Assembly (NCBI RefSeq): GCF_014269285.1
Contig: NZ_JACOAF010000044.1
Span: 248,001-312,000 of the forward strand
Length of the DNA stretch: 64,000 bases
Direction of reading: 5' to 3'
Source of the DNA: Rufibacter sediminis
GTDB lineage: Bacteria > Bacteroidota > Bacteroidia > Cytophagales > Hymenobacteraceae
The position numbers were made by a program, and so were the translations under genes. Within the stretch, counting starts at the first letter, position 1. Every line of letters starts with the position of its first letter. Below are positions 35,108-44,083 of the stretch, piece after piece. The notes beneath the pieces were generated by a model. It had not been told where the DNA came from, searched no databases, and was given only the letters and a program-made list of their open reading frames with translations.

Positions 35108-35138
35108 TTGTAAAATAAAAATTAAATATAGAACTTTG
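35108..35138 (+). promoter_or_regulatory. Promoter of the rplC (S10) operon
   Basis: TTG at 35108-35110, a 20-nt spacer and GAACTTTG at 35131-35138 (one mismatch to TAnnTTTG). The start near 35145 leaves a leader of about 57 nt that contains a CCCG/CGGG pairing and then AT-rich sequence up to the rplC ATG. Confidence 0.75.
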
Positions 35139-35201
35139 CACTCCCGAAAATAGACCCTATTACGGGATTGTTAATTTTAATTGTTTAAATAAAAAAGTAG
35201 A

Positions 35202-35822
35202 ATGCCTGGAATTATCGGTAAGAAAATCGGAATGACAAGCCTCTTCACTCCTGAAGGGAAGAGCGTGGCCTGTACTTTGATTCAAGCAGGACCATGCGTA
35301 GTAACTCAGGTTAAAACGCAAGAAACAGACGGTTACACCGCTGTGCAGCTTGGGTACGGAGAGAAGAAGGTAAAAAGAGTAAGCAAGGCGCTTGCCGGAC
35401 ACTTCGCGAAAGCTAACACCACTGCTAAGAAAAAATTAGTAGAGTTTAGACTTGACGACGTAGCTTCTTTCTCCCTGGGAGATACAGTAGATGTTAACCT
35501 TTTCGAAGAAAACGAATTTGTTGACGTAGTAGGCACATCAAAAGGTAAAGGGTTCCAAGGGGTTGTGAAACGTTACAACTTTAGTGGTGTTGGAGGCCAG
35601 ACCCACGGTCAGCACAACAGAGCCCGTCACCCCGGTTCAATTGGAGCCTGCTCATGGCCATCCCGCGTATTCAAAGGAATGCGCATGGCTGGTAGAATGG
35701 GTGGTGACCGTGTGAAGGTGCAAAACCTGCGCGTGTTACGCATCTTGCCAGAGCAAAATTTACTTGTAGTTAGCGGTTCTATCCCGGGCGCTAAAAATTC
35801 ATTTATTGTAGTTGAGAAATAA
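35202..35822 (+). CDS. rplC: 50S ribosomal protein L3
   Basis: 206 residues. Motifs: [58 protein letters not shown] and [20 protein letters not shown]; the central loop reaches the peptidyl-transferase centre. First gene of the S10 unit; its stop lies 1 nt before the rplD ATG. Confidence 0.98.
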   Translation: MPGIIGKKIGMTSLFTPEGKSVACTLIQAGPCVVTQVKTQETDGYTAVQLGYGEKKVKRVSKALAGHFAKANTTAKKKLVEFRLDDVASFSLGDTVDVNLFEENEFVDVVGTSKGKGFQGVVKRYNFSGVGGQTHGQHNRARHPGSIGACSWPSRVFKGMRMAGRMGGDRVKVQNLRVLRILPEQNLLVVSGSIPGAKNSFIVVEK

Positions 35823-35823
35823 G

Positions 35824-36456
35824 ATGGAGCTATCAGTTTTCAATAGTAAAGGCGAAGATACCGGAAGGAAAGTAACCCTTCCTGAGTCTGTGTTTGGGGT
35901 TGAGCCCAACGAACACGCGATGTATCTGGATGTAAAGCAATACCTGGCTAACCAACGTCAAGGTACCCACAAATCAAAAGAGCGTGCCGAAGTTGCTGGT
36001 TCAACCAAAAAGATCAAACGTCAAAAGGGTACTGGTGGAGCTAGAGCTGGCTCTATGAAATCACCAGTTTTCGTAGGCGGTGGTCGTGTATTCGGACCGA
36101 AACCAAGAAACTATAGCTTCAAATTGAACAAGAAGCTGAAGTCTTTAGCTAGACTTTCTGCCCTTTCTCAATTAGCAAAAGATGAGCGTCTGGTGTTGGT
36201 GGATAACATCACCATTGATACTCCAAAAACAAAGACGTTTGCAGCTATCCTGCAAGGTCTGAAAGTAGGAGAAAGAAAAACGTTGATCGTTACCAAAGAA
36301 GCTGATACCAATGTGGTTCTGTCAAGCAGAAACCTGTCAAAGGTAAAAGTAGCTACTCCTGGTGCTTTGACAACTTATGACTTGTTGAACGCAGACAAAG
36401 TAGTTTGTTTAGAGGAATCTCTTTCTGTTTTTGAAGAAATTTACACATCGAAATAA
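35824..36456 (+). CDS. rplD: 50S ribosomal protein L4
   Basis: 210 residues from the ATG at 35824 ([16 protein letters not shown]), chosen because it directly follows the rplC stop; a reading from 35812 would overlap rplC. Conserved exit-tunnel loop: [20 protein letters not shown] and [15 protein letters not shown]. The stop overlaps the rplW start (TAATG). Confidence 0.97.
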   Translation: MELSVFNSKGEDTGRKVTLPESVFGVEPNEHAMYLDVKQYLANQRQGTHKSKERAEVAGSTKKIKRQKGTGGARAGSMKSPVFVGGGRVFGPKPRNYSFKLNKKLKSLARLSALSQLAKDERLVLVDNITIDTPKTKTFAAILQGLKVGERKTLIVTKEADTNVVLSSRNLSKVKVATPGALTTYDLLNADKVVCLEESLSVFEEIYTSK

Positions 36457-36743
36457 TGAGTATCCTAAAAAGACCATTATTGACTGAGAAGCTTACTGCT
36501 TTGAATGAAGTAGGTAAATATGCCTTCGAGGTTGATAGAAAAGCCAATAAGATTGAGATCAAGAAAGCGATCCAATCACGTTACGGTGTTACGGTAGAGA
36601 AAATCTCTACCATGAGAACCCAAGGAAAATTGAAGTCTCGCAACACCAAGTCTGGTGTTGTAACCGGACGTACAGTATCCTCTAAGAAGGCGATTGTTAC
36701 TTTGAAAGCAGGGGAAGTAATCGATTTCTATAGCGGTATATAA
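36456..36743 (+). CDS. rplW: 50S ribosomal protein L23
   Basis: 95 residues. [20 protein letters not shown] and FEVDRKANKIEIKKAIQSRY are family marks; L23 sits at the tunnel exit and docks trigger factor and SRP. Its ATG overlaps the rplD stop by one base, suggesting coupling. Confidence 0.97.
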   Translation: MSILKRPLLTEKLTALNEVGKYAFEVDRKANKIEIKKAIQSRYGVTVEKISTMRTQGKLKSRNTKSGVVTGRTVSSKKAIVTLKAGEVIDFYSGI

Positions 36744-36755
36744 GCAAATAATAGA

Positions 36756-37580
36756 ATGGCATTAAGAAAACTAAGACCGACAACACCAGGTCAAAGATTT
36801 AGAGTAGCGCCTGCCTTCACTGAGATCACGAAGAGCGAGCCGGAGAAATCTTTGTTGGCATCCAAGAAAAAATCTGGTGGACGCAACGATTCAGGTAAAA
36901 TGACCATGCGCTATACTGGCGGTGGTCACAAACAAAAATTCCGTATCATCGACTTCAAAAGACAGAAGTACGGAGTTCCTGCAACGGTAAAAGCGATTGA
37001 GTACGATCCAAACAGAACAGCGCGCATTGCCTTGTTGTTCTACGCAGATGGTGAGAAAGCTTACATCATTGCTCCATCAGGCTTGGCGGTGGATTCTACG
37101 GTAGTATCAGGACCTGGTGTTGCACCAGAAGTAGGTAACGCGTTGCCGTTATCTGATATTCCTCTGGGTACAATCGTACACAACATTGAATTGCATCCTG
37201 GTCAAGGCGCGGTACTGGCAAGAAGTGCAGGTTCTTATGCACAGCTGGTTGCCCGCGAAGGCCGTTACGCTACTTTGAAGTTGCCTTCCGGCGAAATGAG
37301 AATGGTACTGGTAAACTGTATGGCTACCGTAGGTACTGTTTCTAACGCTGACCACATGAACGTGAAGCTTGGAAAAGCAGGACGTAGCAGATGGATGGGT
37401 ATCAGACCAAGAGTAAGAGGTGTTGCCATGAACCCTGTAGATCACCCAATGGGCGGTGGTGAAGGTAAGTCTTCCGGCGGTCACCCAAGATCACGTAAAG
37501 GTCTGTACGCGAAAGGTAAGAAGACCAGAAACAAAAATAAATTCTCTGAGAACCTGATTGTTAATAGAAGGAAGAAATAA
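36756..37580 (+). CDS. rplB: 50S ribosomal protein L2
   Basis: 274 residues. [40 protein letters not shown], and the peptidyl-transferase-proximal [20 protein letters not shown], including the conserved His. It binds 23S rRNA and helps join the subunits. 3 nt upstream of rpsS. Confidence 0.98.
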   Translation: MALRKLRPTTPGQRFRVAPAFTEITKSEPEKSLLASKKKSGGRNDSGKMTMRYTGGGHKQKFRIIDFKRQKYGVPATVKAIEYDPNRTARIALLFYADGEKAYIIAPSGLAVDSTVVSGPGVAPEVGNALPLSDIPLGTIVHNIELHPGQGAVLARSAGSYAQLVAREGRYATLKLPSGEMRMVLVNCMATVGTVSNADHMNVKLGKAGRSRWMGIRPRVRGVAMNPVDHPMGGGEGKSSGGHPRSRKGLYAKGKKTRNKNKFSENLIVNRRKK

Positions 37581-37583
37581 GTA

Positions 37584-37862
37584 ATGGCAAGATCATTAAA
37601 AAAAGGGCCTTATATTGACTACAGGCTCGATAGAAAAGTGCAGACAATGGATGAGGCTGGAAAGAAAGCGGTGATCAAGACTTGGTCACGTCGTTCCATG
37701 ATCTCCCCAGATTTCGTTGGTCATACGTTTGCAGTACACAACGGGAATAAATTCATTCCGGTGTATGTAACAGAGAACATGGTAGGTCACAAACTAGGCG
37801 AATTCGCTCCTACCAGAAACTTCAGAGGCCATATTGCTAAGAAAGATAAAGGTAAAAGATAA
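37584..37862 (+). CDS. rpsS: 30S ribosomal protein S19
   Basis: 92 residues. [55 protein letters not shown] and [13 protein letters not shown] are standard. The TAATG at its end overlaps the rplV start by one base. Confidence 0.98.
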   Translation: MARSLKKGPYIDYRLDRKVQTMDEAGKKAVIKTWSRRSMISPDFVGHTFAVHNGNKFIPVYVTENMVGHKLGEFAPTRNFRGHIAKKDKGKR

Positions 37863-38248
37863 TGGAAGCGGTAGCTAAATTAAATAATGTACCAAGCTCA
37901 CCGCGTAAGATGAGATTGGTTGCGAACTTAATCCGTGGTAAAAGAGTTACCCAAGCATTAGGTTTACTTAAATTCACTGCTAATTCCGGCGCTCCTAAAT
38001 TGGAGAAACTTCTTTTGTCTGCCTTATCTAACTGGCAAGCAGCTAACGAAGATGCCCGCATTGAAGATGCTAATCTATATATCAAGGAGATTAGAGTAGA
38101 TGAAGGAAAGATGCTGAAGCGTTTGCGTCCTGCTCCGCAGGGACGTGGCCACAGAATCAGAAAAAGATCAAACCACGTAACACTTGTGATTGATTCTAAA
38201 GTGGAAGTGGAGACAGTTGAAACATCTACCTCTAACGAAGCCAAATAG
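37862..38248 (+). CDS. rplV: 50S ribosomal protein L22
   Basis: 128 residues. [18 protein letters not shown] at the N-terminus and the tunnel-lining hairpin with [21 protein letters not shown] short acidic C-terminal tail ([15 protein letters not shown]) extends past the E. coli end. Overlaps rpsS by one base; rpsC follows after 5 nt. Confidence 0.97.
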   Translation: MEAVAKLNNVPSSPRKMRLVANLIRGKRVTQALGLLKFTANSGAPKLEKLLLSALSNWQAANEDARIEDANLYIKEIRVDEGKMLKRLRPAPQGRGHRIRKRSNHVTLVIDSKVEVETVETSTSNEAK

Positions 38249-38253
38249 TTAAA

Positions 38254-39057
38254 ATGGGACAAAAAGTTAATCCAGTAGGCCTGAGACTAGGTATTGTTAA
38301 AGGCTGGGACTCTAATTGGTTCGGAGGAAAGGATTTCGCTGATAAACTGATCGAAGACGAGAAGATCCGTAAATACATCCTTGCCCGTATTCCAAAAGGA
38401 GGTATTTCCAAAATCATCATCGAAAGAACTCTTAAGAGAATCACCATCACCATTAACACTGCCCGTCCGGGTGTGGTAATCGGGAAAGGTGGCCAAGAGG
38501 TTGATAAAATCAAAGAAGAGCTTAAGAAAATTACCAGCAAAGATGTTCAAATCAACATCTTTGAGATCAAACGTCCAGAACTGGATGCCAAATTGGTAGG
38601 TGAATCAGTAGCTCAACAATTGCAAGCTCGTATCTCTTTCAGAAGAGCCATGAAACAAGCAATTGCCTCTGCCATCAGAGTAGGTGCTGAAGGTATCAAA
38701 ATCCAGGTATCAGGTCGTTTAGGCGGTGCTGAAATGGCCCGTACTGAGCACTACAAAGAAGGACGTACTCCTTTGCATACCTTGAGAGCTGATATTGACT
38801 ATGCCTTGTCAGAAGCTCAGACAGTTTACGGTAAACTGGGTATCAAAGTGTGGATCTTCAAAGGAGAAGTGTTCGGTAAGCGTGACTTATCTCCTAACGC
38901 TGGTCAACAAAGTGGTGGTGGTCAATCTGCCGGTCCTCGCAACGAAAGAAGCGAGAGAGGTGGAAATGATCGTGGCGACCGCAGGGACAACAACCGCAAC
39001 AAGCGTCCCGGTGATGCCAACCAAAAGCGCGGGGGTGGACCCAACAAGCGCAAGTAG
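38254..39057 (+). CDS. rpsC: 30S ribosomal protein S3 with long low-complexity tail
   Basis: 267 residues against 233 in E. coli. N-terminal [22 protein letters not shown] domain with [20 protein letters not shown], and C-terminal domain with [20 protein letters not shown]. After the conserved [11 protein letters not shown] about 50 residues follow that are rich in Gly, Arg, Asn and Asp ([34 protein letters not shown]). The tail looks disordered and basic, resembling RGG-like RNA-binding tails. Confidence 0.97.
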   Translation: MGQKVNPVGLRLGIVKGWDSNWFGGKDFADKLIEDEKIRKYILARIPKGGISKIIIERTLKRITITINTARPGVVIGKGGQEVDKIKEELKKITSKDVQINIFEIKRPELDAKLVGESVAQQLQARISFRRAMKQAIASAIRVGAEGIKIQVSGRLGGAEMARTEHYKEGRTPLHTLRADIDYALSEAQTVYGKLGIKVWIFKGEVFGKRDLSPNAGQQSGGGQSAGPRNERSERGGNDRGDRRDNNRNKRPGDANQKRGGGPNKRK

Positions 39058-39084
39058 TTGTTCAATCTTTAGGTAATTTAAGAA

Positions 39085-39507
39085 ATGTTACAGCCAAAAC
39101 GGACTAAATATAGAAAGATGCAAAAGGGCCGGGTAACCGGTCTGGCGCACAGAGGAAGCACTATCTCCTTTGGTTCTTTCGCCATCAAATCATTAGAAGC
39201 CTCTTGGATCACTGCCCGTCAAATTGAAGCTGCGCGTATCGCTATGACACGTGCCATGAAACGGGAAGGCCAAGTATGGATTCGTATTTTCCCTGACAAG
39301 CCTATCACTAAAAAGCCTGCAGAGGTTCGGATGGGTAAGGGTAAAGGATCTCCGGAATACTGGGTAGCCGTGGTTAAACCAGGTACCATCATGTTTGAAT
39401 CTGATGGAGTGTCGCTAGAAGTAGCTCAAGAGTCTTTACGACTGGCTGCTCAAAAGCTACCAGTGAGAACTAAATTTGTAGTACGTAGAGATTACGTTGA
39501 GAAATAG
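39085..39507 (+). CDS. rplP: 50S ribosomal protein L16
   Basis: 140 residues. [60 protein letters not shown] and [20 protein letters not shown]. It helps position A-site tRNA. 2 nt upstream of rpmC. Confidence 0.98.
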   Translation: MLQPKRTKYRKMQKGRVTGLAHRGSTISFGSFAIKSLEASWITARQIEAARIAMTRAMKREGQVWIRIFPDKPITKKPAEVRMGKGKGSPEYWVAVVKPGTIMFESDGVSLEVAQESLRLAAQKLPVRTKFVVRRDYVEK

Positions 39508-39509
39508 TC

Positions 39510-39704
39510 ATGAAGCAATCTGAAATCAACGCTCTTTCACTCAATGAAGTGAAAGAGCAACTTACAACAGAGAGAAACAACTTAGTAAACTTGAAGTTTG
39601 CTCATGCTATCTCTCCGCTTGAGAATCCATCCAGAATTAAGCATACAAGAAAAACCATCGCCAGACTAGAGACGCAACTACGTTCTCTAGAGCTCAATGG
39701 CTAA
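39510..39704 (+). CDS. rpmC: 50S ribosomal protein L29
   Basis: 64 residues: MKQSEINALSLNEVKEQLTT, LVNLKFAHAISPLENPSRIK and HTRKTIARLETQL, the two-helix L29 fold near the tunnel exit next to L23. Between rplP (2 nt) and rpsQ (11 nt). Confidence 0.96.
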   Translation: MKQSEINALSLNEVKEQLTTERNNLVNLKFAHAISPLENPSRIKHTRKTIARLETQLRSLELNG

Positions 39705-39715
39705 ACTAGAAAACC

Positions 39716-39973
39716 ATGGAGACGAGAAATCTAAGAAAAGAAAAAACTGGACGCGTGGTAAGTAACAAGATGGATAAATCCATCACTGTTATTGTTGAAA
39801 GCAAAGTGAAACACCCTATTTACGGGAAATTTGTTTCCAAGTCCAAGAAGTTCATGGCCCATGATGAGAACAACGAGTGCGGTATCGGTGATACAGTACG
39901 CATCATGGAAACCAGACCATTGAGCAAGAATAAATGCTGGCGCTTAATTGAAATCGTAGAAAGAGCTAAATAA
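39716..39973 (+). CDS. rpsQ: 30S ribosomal protein S17
   Basis: 85 residues: [60 protein letters not shown] and [15 protein letters not shown], an OB-fold assembly protein. rplN begins 1 nt after its stop. Confidence 0.97.
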   Translation: METRNLRKEKTGRVVSNKMDKSITVIVESKVKHPIYGKFVSKSKKFMAHDENNECGIGDTVRIMETRPLSKNKCWRLIEIVERAK

Positions 39974-39974
39974 G

Positions 39975-40343
39975 ATGATACAACAAGAATCAAGACTTAC
40001 TGTTGCTGATAACAGCGGAGCAAAAGAGGTTCTGTGCATCCGGGTACTGGGTGGAACAGGAAAAAAATACGCCTCTGTTGGTGATAAAATTGTTGTTACC
40101 GTAAAATCTGCTCTTTCCTCAGGAAACGTAAAAAAGGGAACTGTTCACAAAGCTGTGATTGTTCGCACCAAAAAAGAGGTTCGTCGTAAGGATGGATCTT
40201 ACATTCGTTTTGATGATAACGCAGCAGTGTTATTGAACAACAACGATGAGCCACGTGGTACACGTATCTTTGGGCCTGTTGCCCGTGAGTTACGCGAAAG
40301 ACAGTTTATGAAAATTGTTTCTTTGGCTCCTGAAGTAATTTAA
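39975..40343 (+). CDS. rplN: 50S ribosomal protein L14
   Basis: 122 residues: [60 protein letters not shown] and [20 protein letters not shown]. Part of the subunit interface and the binding site of RsfS-type silencing factor in other bacteria. Confidence 0.98.
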   Translation: MIQQESRLTVADNSGAKEVLCIRVLGGTGKKYASVGDKIVVTVKSALSSGNVKKGTVHKAVIVRTKKEVRRKDGSYIRFDDNAAVLLNNNDEPRGTRIFGPVARELRERQFMKIVSLAPEVI

Positions 40344-40363
40344 ACACGAGAAGAGAAAACAAG

Positions 40364-40687
40364 ATGTCAAAGCATAAACTTCATGTGAAGAAAGGCGACA
40401 CGGTTAAAGTGATCGCTGGTGATGATAAAGGCAAAACTGGAACTGTTACATCTGTGCTTACTGATAAGCAGAAGATTGTGGTAGAAGGTTTAAACCTGGT
40501 ATCTAAGCACCAAAAGCCAAGTGCTAAAAACCCGAACGGTGGTATTGTGAAAGTTGAAGCTCCTATCCATGCCAGCAATGTCATGGTGGTTGAGCCTGCT
40601 ACAAATGTTGCCACTAGAACTGGTAAGAAGCTGAACAATGATGGTAAGCTTCAACGTTATTCCAAAAAAACTGGAAACTTAATCTAA
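40364..40687 (+). CDS. rplX: 50S ribosomal protein L24
   Basis: 107 residues. KOW motif [20 protein letters not shown] near the start, then [20 protein letters not shown] and the C-terminal strand part. It is an early assembly initiator of the 50S subunit. 1 nt upstream of rplE. Confidence 0.97.
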   Translation: MSKHKLHVKKGDTVKVIAGDDKGKTGTVTSVLTDKQKIVVEGLNLVSKHQKPSAKNPNGGIVKVEAPIHASNVMVVEPATNVATRTGKKLNNDGKLQRYSKKTGNLI

Positions 40688-40688
40688 C

Positions 40689-41240
40689 ATGGCAGCTAGA
40701 CTAAAAGATAAATACTCAAAAGAGATTGTGCCTGCATTGAAAGAGAAATTTCAATACAAGAGCATAATGCAAGTGCCTAAAATTACCAAGATCAGCATCA
40801 ACAGAGGTATTGGTAACGCCGTTGCAGATAAGAAACTGGTTGACATTGGAGTTGATGAATTAACCATCATCGCTGGTCAGAAAGCGGTTCAAACCAAAGC
40901 TAAAAACTCTATCTCTAACTTTAAGTTGAGAGAAGGTATGCCAATTGGTGCACGTGTTACTTTGCGTGGCGAGAAAATGTATGAGTTTCTTGACCGTTTG
41001 GTAACAATTGCCCTTCCACGTGTACGTGACTTCAAAGGAATTAGTGACAAAGGTTTTGACGGACGTGGTAACTATACCTTAGGGGTTAAAGAGCAGATCA
41101 TTTTCCCTGAGATCAGCATTGACAAGATCAAGTCTATCGCTGGTATGGACATCACTTTCGTAACCACAGCTTCTACTGATGAAGAAAGCCTGGAGTTATT
41201 GAAGGGCTTTGGTTTACCTTTCGCAAATTTAAAGAAATAA
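40689..41240 (+). CDS. rplE: 50S ribosomal protein L5
   Basis: 183 residues: [60 protein letters not shown] and [20 protein letters not shown]. It binds 5S rRNA and touches P-site tRNA. 4 nt upstream of rpsN. Confidence 0.98.
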   Translation: MAARLKDKYSKEIVPALKEKFQYKSIMQVPKITKISINRGIGNAVADKKLVDIGVDELTIIAGQKAVQTKAKNSISNFKLREGMPIGARVTLRGEKMYEFLDRLVTIALPRVRDFKGISDKGFDGRGNYTLGVKEQIIFPEISIDKIKSIAGMDITFVTTASTDEESLELLKGFGLPFANLKK

Positions 41241-41244
41241 GAAA

Positions 41245-41514
41245 ATGGCTAAAGAATCAGCAAAAGCAAGAGAGCTCAAGAGACAAAAGTTAGTTGCGAA
41301 ATATGCAGCTAAAAGAGCTCAGTTAAAAGCTGCTGGCGATTATGAAGCTCTAGATAAGTTGCCTAAAAACGCTTCTCCTGTTCGGTTACACAACAGATGT
41401 AAATTAACCGGCAGACCAAGAGGTTACATGAGGAAGTTTGGCATCTCTCGCGTTACGTTCAGAGAGATGGCTTCAGCCGGCAAGATTCCTGGAGTAACGA
41501 AGGCTAGTTGGTAA
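41245..41514 (+). CDS. rpsN: 30S ribosomal protein S14 (zinc-free form)
   Basis: 89 residues: [20 protein letters not shown] at the N-terminus and [40 protein letters not shown] at the C-terminus. Only one Cys remains near the usual CxxC site, so this is the long, non-zinc form. It is last before an internal promoter and rpsH. Confidence 0.97.
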   Translation: MAKESAKARELKRQKLVAKYAAKRAQLKAAGDYEALDKLPKNASPVRLHNRCKLTGRPRGYMRKFGISRVTFREMASAGKIPGVTKASW

Positions 41515-41553
41515 TTATTACTCCTATCATTATTATAGTTAGGAAAACATTAG

Positions 41554-41561
41554 TATCTTTG
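41554..41561 (+). promoter_or_regulatory. Internal promoter (-7 element) before rpsH
   Basis: TATCTTTG is a full match to TAnnTTTG in the 86-nt gap between rpsN and rpsH, an unusually long gap in this operon. The -33 TTG is not clear. The start would be near 41568, giving a leader of about 33 nt. Confidence 0.6.
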
Positions 41562-41600
41562 CGGCTCCTTAAAAAGAGCGGAATCTAAAATTATAGTCTA

Positions 41601-41999
41601 ATGCATTCAGATCCGATAGCAGATTATTTAACTAGACTACGGAATGCCATCAAGGCAAATCACCGGGTAGTTGAAATTCCGGCTAGCAAAATAAAAAAGG
41701 AATTAACCAAGGTTCTTTACGAAAAAGGTTATATTCAGAGTTACAAGTTCGATGATAGTTCAGTTCAGGGCAGCATCAAGATTGCCTTGAAGTATGATCC
41801 AGCTACCAAGCAGTCTGCTATCGTGAAACTTGAGAGAGTCAGTAAGCCGGGACTCCGTAAGTATGTGCATCTAGATGAGATGCCACGTGTGTTGAACGGG
41901 TATGGCGTAGCCATCCTGTCAACCTCAAAAGGTGTTATCACTGACAAAGAGGCCAAAGGCCTTAATGTAGGTGGTGAAGTATTATGTTACGTGTATTAA
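41601..41999 (+). CDS. rpsH: 30S ribosomal protein S8
   Basis: 132 residues: SDPIADYLTRLRNAIKANHR, VVEIPASKIKKELTKVLYEK, ISRPGLR-like VSKPGLRKYVHLDEMPRVLN and the C-terminal GYGVAILSTSKGVITDKEAK. S8 binds 16S helix 21 and in E. coli represses the spc mRNA. It probably heads a sub-unit driven by the promoter just upstream. Confidence 0.97.
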   Translation: MHSDPIADYLTRLRNAIKANHRVVEIPASKIKKELTKVLYEKGYIQSYKFDDSSVQGSIKIALKYDPATKQSAIVKLERVSKPGLRKYVHLDEMPRVLNGYGVAILSTSKGVITDKEAKGLNVGGEVLCYVY

Positions 42000-42009
42000 T
42001 CAGGAAGAA

Positions 42010-42564
42010 ATGTCGCGGATAGGAAAACTGCCAATCACACTCCCACAAGGTGTAGAGGTGTTGGTTAACCAGGATAACCTGGTTACAGTGAAAGGGCCTA
42101 AAGGTACTCTTTCTTCACAAGTTGATACGGACATCACTGTTGCCATTGAAGACGGAGTACTTACCGTAACCCGTCCTACTGAGCAAAAGAGACACAAAGC
42201 ACTCCATGGTTTATACCGTTCTATCATCAACAACATGGTTGTTGGTGTTAGCACTGGTTATAAGCTTTCTTTGGAATTGGTAGGGGTAGGTTTCAAAGCC
42301 ACTACTGTAGGCCAAAATTTAGAGCTTGCTTTAGGTTACTCACATAACATTTACGTTGGTTTACCTCCAGAAATTTCTGCGGTAGCAGTAACTGAAAAAG
42401 GTAAAGCCCCTGTGATCACCTTAGAAGGAATTGATAAGCAGTTAATTGGTCAGGTAGCTGCCAAGATCCGCTCGTTACGTAAAGTTGAGCCTTACAAAGG
42501 CAAAGGTATTCGTTTCGTTGGTGAGGTTGTTAGAAGAAAAGCTGGTAAAACTGCTTCTAAATAA
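42010..42564 (+). CDS. rplF: 50S ribosomal protein L6
   Basis: 184 residues from the ATG at 42010 ([20 protein letters not shown]), which matches the family start; a reading from 41971 overlaps rpsH. Further marks: [40 protein letters not shown] and the C-terminal [20 protein letters not shown]. It lies near the sarcin-ricin loop. Confidence 0.97.
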   Translation: MSRIGKLPITLPQGVEVLVNQDNLVTVKGPKGTLSSQVDTDITVAIEDGVLTVTRPTEQKRHKALHGLYRSIINNMVVGVSTGYKLSLELVGVGFKATTVGQNLELALGYSHNIYVGLPPEISAVAVTEKGKAPVITLEGIDKQLIGQVAAKIRSLRKVEPYKGKGIRFVGEVVRRKAGKTASK

Positions 42565-42572
42565 GTAAGAAT

Positions 42573-42926
42573 ATGGCATTCGATAAAGCAAAAAGAAGAC
42601 TGAGAATTCGTCGCAGCATCCGTAACAAGGTGTCTGGCACAGCTCAGCGTCCCCGTCTGTCTGTCTTCAGAAGCAATAAAGCTATTTATGCGCAGCTGAT
42701 TGATGATGTGAATGGTGTTACATTAGCAAGTTCTTCATCTTCTACTATCGAAGGAGATAGCACTTCAACAAAAAGTGCTGCTTCTACCTCAGTAGGTCGT
42801 GATATAGCAGCTAAAGCTTTGGCAAACGGTATCACTGAAGTTGTCTTTGACAGAGGTGGTTACCTGTACCATGGCCGTGTTAAATCTTTAGCAGAAGGGG
42901 CTCGTGAAGCGGGTCTAAAATTCTAA
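42573..42926 (+). CDS. rplR: 50S ribosomal protein L18
   Basis: 117 residues: [40 protein letters not shown] and the C-terminal [21 protein letters not shown] Ser/Thr-rich segment sits in the middle ([16 protein letters not shown]). It brings 5S rRNA to the ribosome with L5. Confidence 0.97.
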   Translation: MAFDKAKRRLRIRRSIRNKVSGTAQRPRLSVFRSNKAIYAQLIDDVNGVTLASSSSSTIEGDSTSTKSAASTSVGRDIAAKALANGITEVVFDRGGYLYHGRVKSLAEGAREAGLKF

Positions 42927-42930
42927 GAAC

Positions 42931-43449
42931 ATGTCTAAGTTAAATATCAGAAGCATTAAAGCAAGCGAGATTGAGCTCAAAGAGCGCGTAGTGGCTATCA
43001 ACCGTGTTGCTAAAGTTGTGAAAGGTGGTAGAAGATTCAGCTTTTCTGCCATCGTAGTTGTAGGTGACGGCAATGGTGTGGTAGGCTACGGCTTGGGTAA
43101 AGCAAACGAGGTAACCGATGCTATTGCAAAGGGTATCGATGATGCTAAGAAAAACCTTGTTCGTGTACCTCTGTTCAAGCACACCGTTCCGCATCCGATG
43201 GAAGGTAAATTCTCTGGAGGTTTTGTGTTGATCAAGCCTGCTGCTGCTGGTACCGGTGTAATTGCTGGTGGTGCGATGCGTGCAGTATTTGACAGTGCTG
43301 GTATCAGAGATGTACTAGCGAAATCTAAAGGTTCTTCTAACCCACACAACGTGGTAAAAGCTACCTTTGATGCTTTGTCAAAAATGCGTGATCCATTGGT
43401 AGTTGCTCAGCAACGTGGAATCAGTTTACAACGTGTATTCAACGGGTAA
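42931..43449 (+). CDS. rpsE: 30S ribosomal protein S5
   Basis: 172 residues: [60 protein letters not shown] and [20 protein letters not shown]. It helps translational accuracy. rpmD follows after 2 nt. Confidence 0.98.
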   Translation: MSKLNIRSIKASEIELKERVVAINRVAKVVKGGRRFSFSAIVVVGDGNGVVGYGLGKANEVTDAIAKGIDDAKKNLVRVPLFKHTVPHPMEGKFSGGFVLIKPAAAGTGVIAGGAMRAVFDSAGIRDVLAKSKGSSNPHNVVKATFDALSKMRDPLVVAQQRGISLQRVFNG

Positions 43450-43451
43450 TT

Positions 43452-43631
43452 ATGGCAAGTGTAGAAATCACCCAGATCAAAAGTATTATTGATCGTCCTG
43501 AAAGACAAAAGCAAACCATGAAGGCGCTTGGTCTTGGCAAAATCAATAAGACTGTAACGAAAGAGTTGACCCCTCAGATCGCAGGAATGGTTAACCGTGT
43601 ACAACATTTAGTATCGATTAAGGAGGTCTAA
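43452..43631 (+). CDS. rpmD: 50S ribosomal protein L30
   Basis: 59 residues read directly from the sequence: MASVEITQIKSIIDRPERQK, then QTMKALGLGKINKTVTKELT and a short C-terminus ending SIKEV. The fold marks RPERQKQT and LGLGKIN fit L30. Its last codons carry the strong Shine-Dalgarno-like TAAGGAGGT that precedes rplO. Confidence 0.95.
   Translation: MASVEITQIKSIIDRPERQKQTMKALGLGKINKTVTKELTPQIAGMVNRVQHLVSIKEV
43619..43627 (+). promoter_or_regulatory. Strong Shine-Dalgarno-like sequence before rplO
   Basis: TAAGGAGGT lies 5 nt before the rplO ATG and inside the end of rpmD. Most genes in this window show no such sequence, as is usual in Bacteroidota, so it stands out. It may simply reflect the codons for Lys-Glu-Val. 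Confidence 0.55.
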
Positions 43632-43632
43632 A

Positions 43633-44079
43633 ATGAACTTAAGTAATTTAAAACCTGCTGAAGGTTCTGTAAAGAATCGGAAGAGAATTGGTCGTGGTAC
43701 CGGTTCTGGTAGAGGAGGAACCTCTACCCGTGGACATAAAGGAGCTAAATCTCGCTCAGGATATTCATCCAAAGCCGGTTTTGAAGGTGGTCAGATGCCT
43801 TTGGTACGCCGTGTACCTAAATTCGGTTTCAAAAACATCAACCGTGTTGAATATACTGCGGTAAACCTTGATGTTCTTCAGAACTTAGCTACTAAATCAG
43901 GTTCTTCAGTTATTGATTTCGCAGTGCTTCGTGAAAACGGCTTAGCATCTAAGAATGACAATATCAAAGTTCTTGGAAGAGGCGAAATCACTACCGCTAT
44001 TGAGATCCATGCGCATGCATTTTCTCAAACTGCAGTAGAAGCAATTGAAAAAGCAGGCGGCAAGGTTGTGACTCTGTAA
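43633..44079 (+). CDS. rplO: 50S ribosomal protein L15
   Basis: 148 residues. The Gly/Arg-rich N-terminus (RIGRGTGSGRGGTSTRGHKG, AKSRSGYSSKAGFEGGQMPL) winds through 23S rRNA, and the C-terminal domain ends HAFSQTAVEAIEKAGGKVVT. The start is 1 nt after rpmD and preceded by TAAGGAGGT. secY follows after 4 nt. Confidence 0.97.
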   Translation: MNLSNLKPAEGSVKNRKRIGRGTGSGRGGTSTRGHKGAKSRSGYSSKAGFEGGQMPLVRRVPKFGFKNINRVEYTAVNLDVLQNLATKSGSSVIDFAVLRENGLASKNDNIKVLGRGEITTAIEIHAHAFSQTAVEAIEKAGGKVVTL

Positions 44080-44083
44080 ACAG

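Larger units (their letters stand above)
34769..35201. other. Long gap between rpsJ and rplC, no gene
   Basis: A 433-bp gap in a place where most bacteria have none. It contains a terminator, two PAL40 copies, two similar AT-rich repeats (GGCGCTATATTTTTTAA near 34878 and GGTGCTATATTCTTTAA near 34896) and the rplC promoter. I see no gene. Confidence 0.8.
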
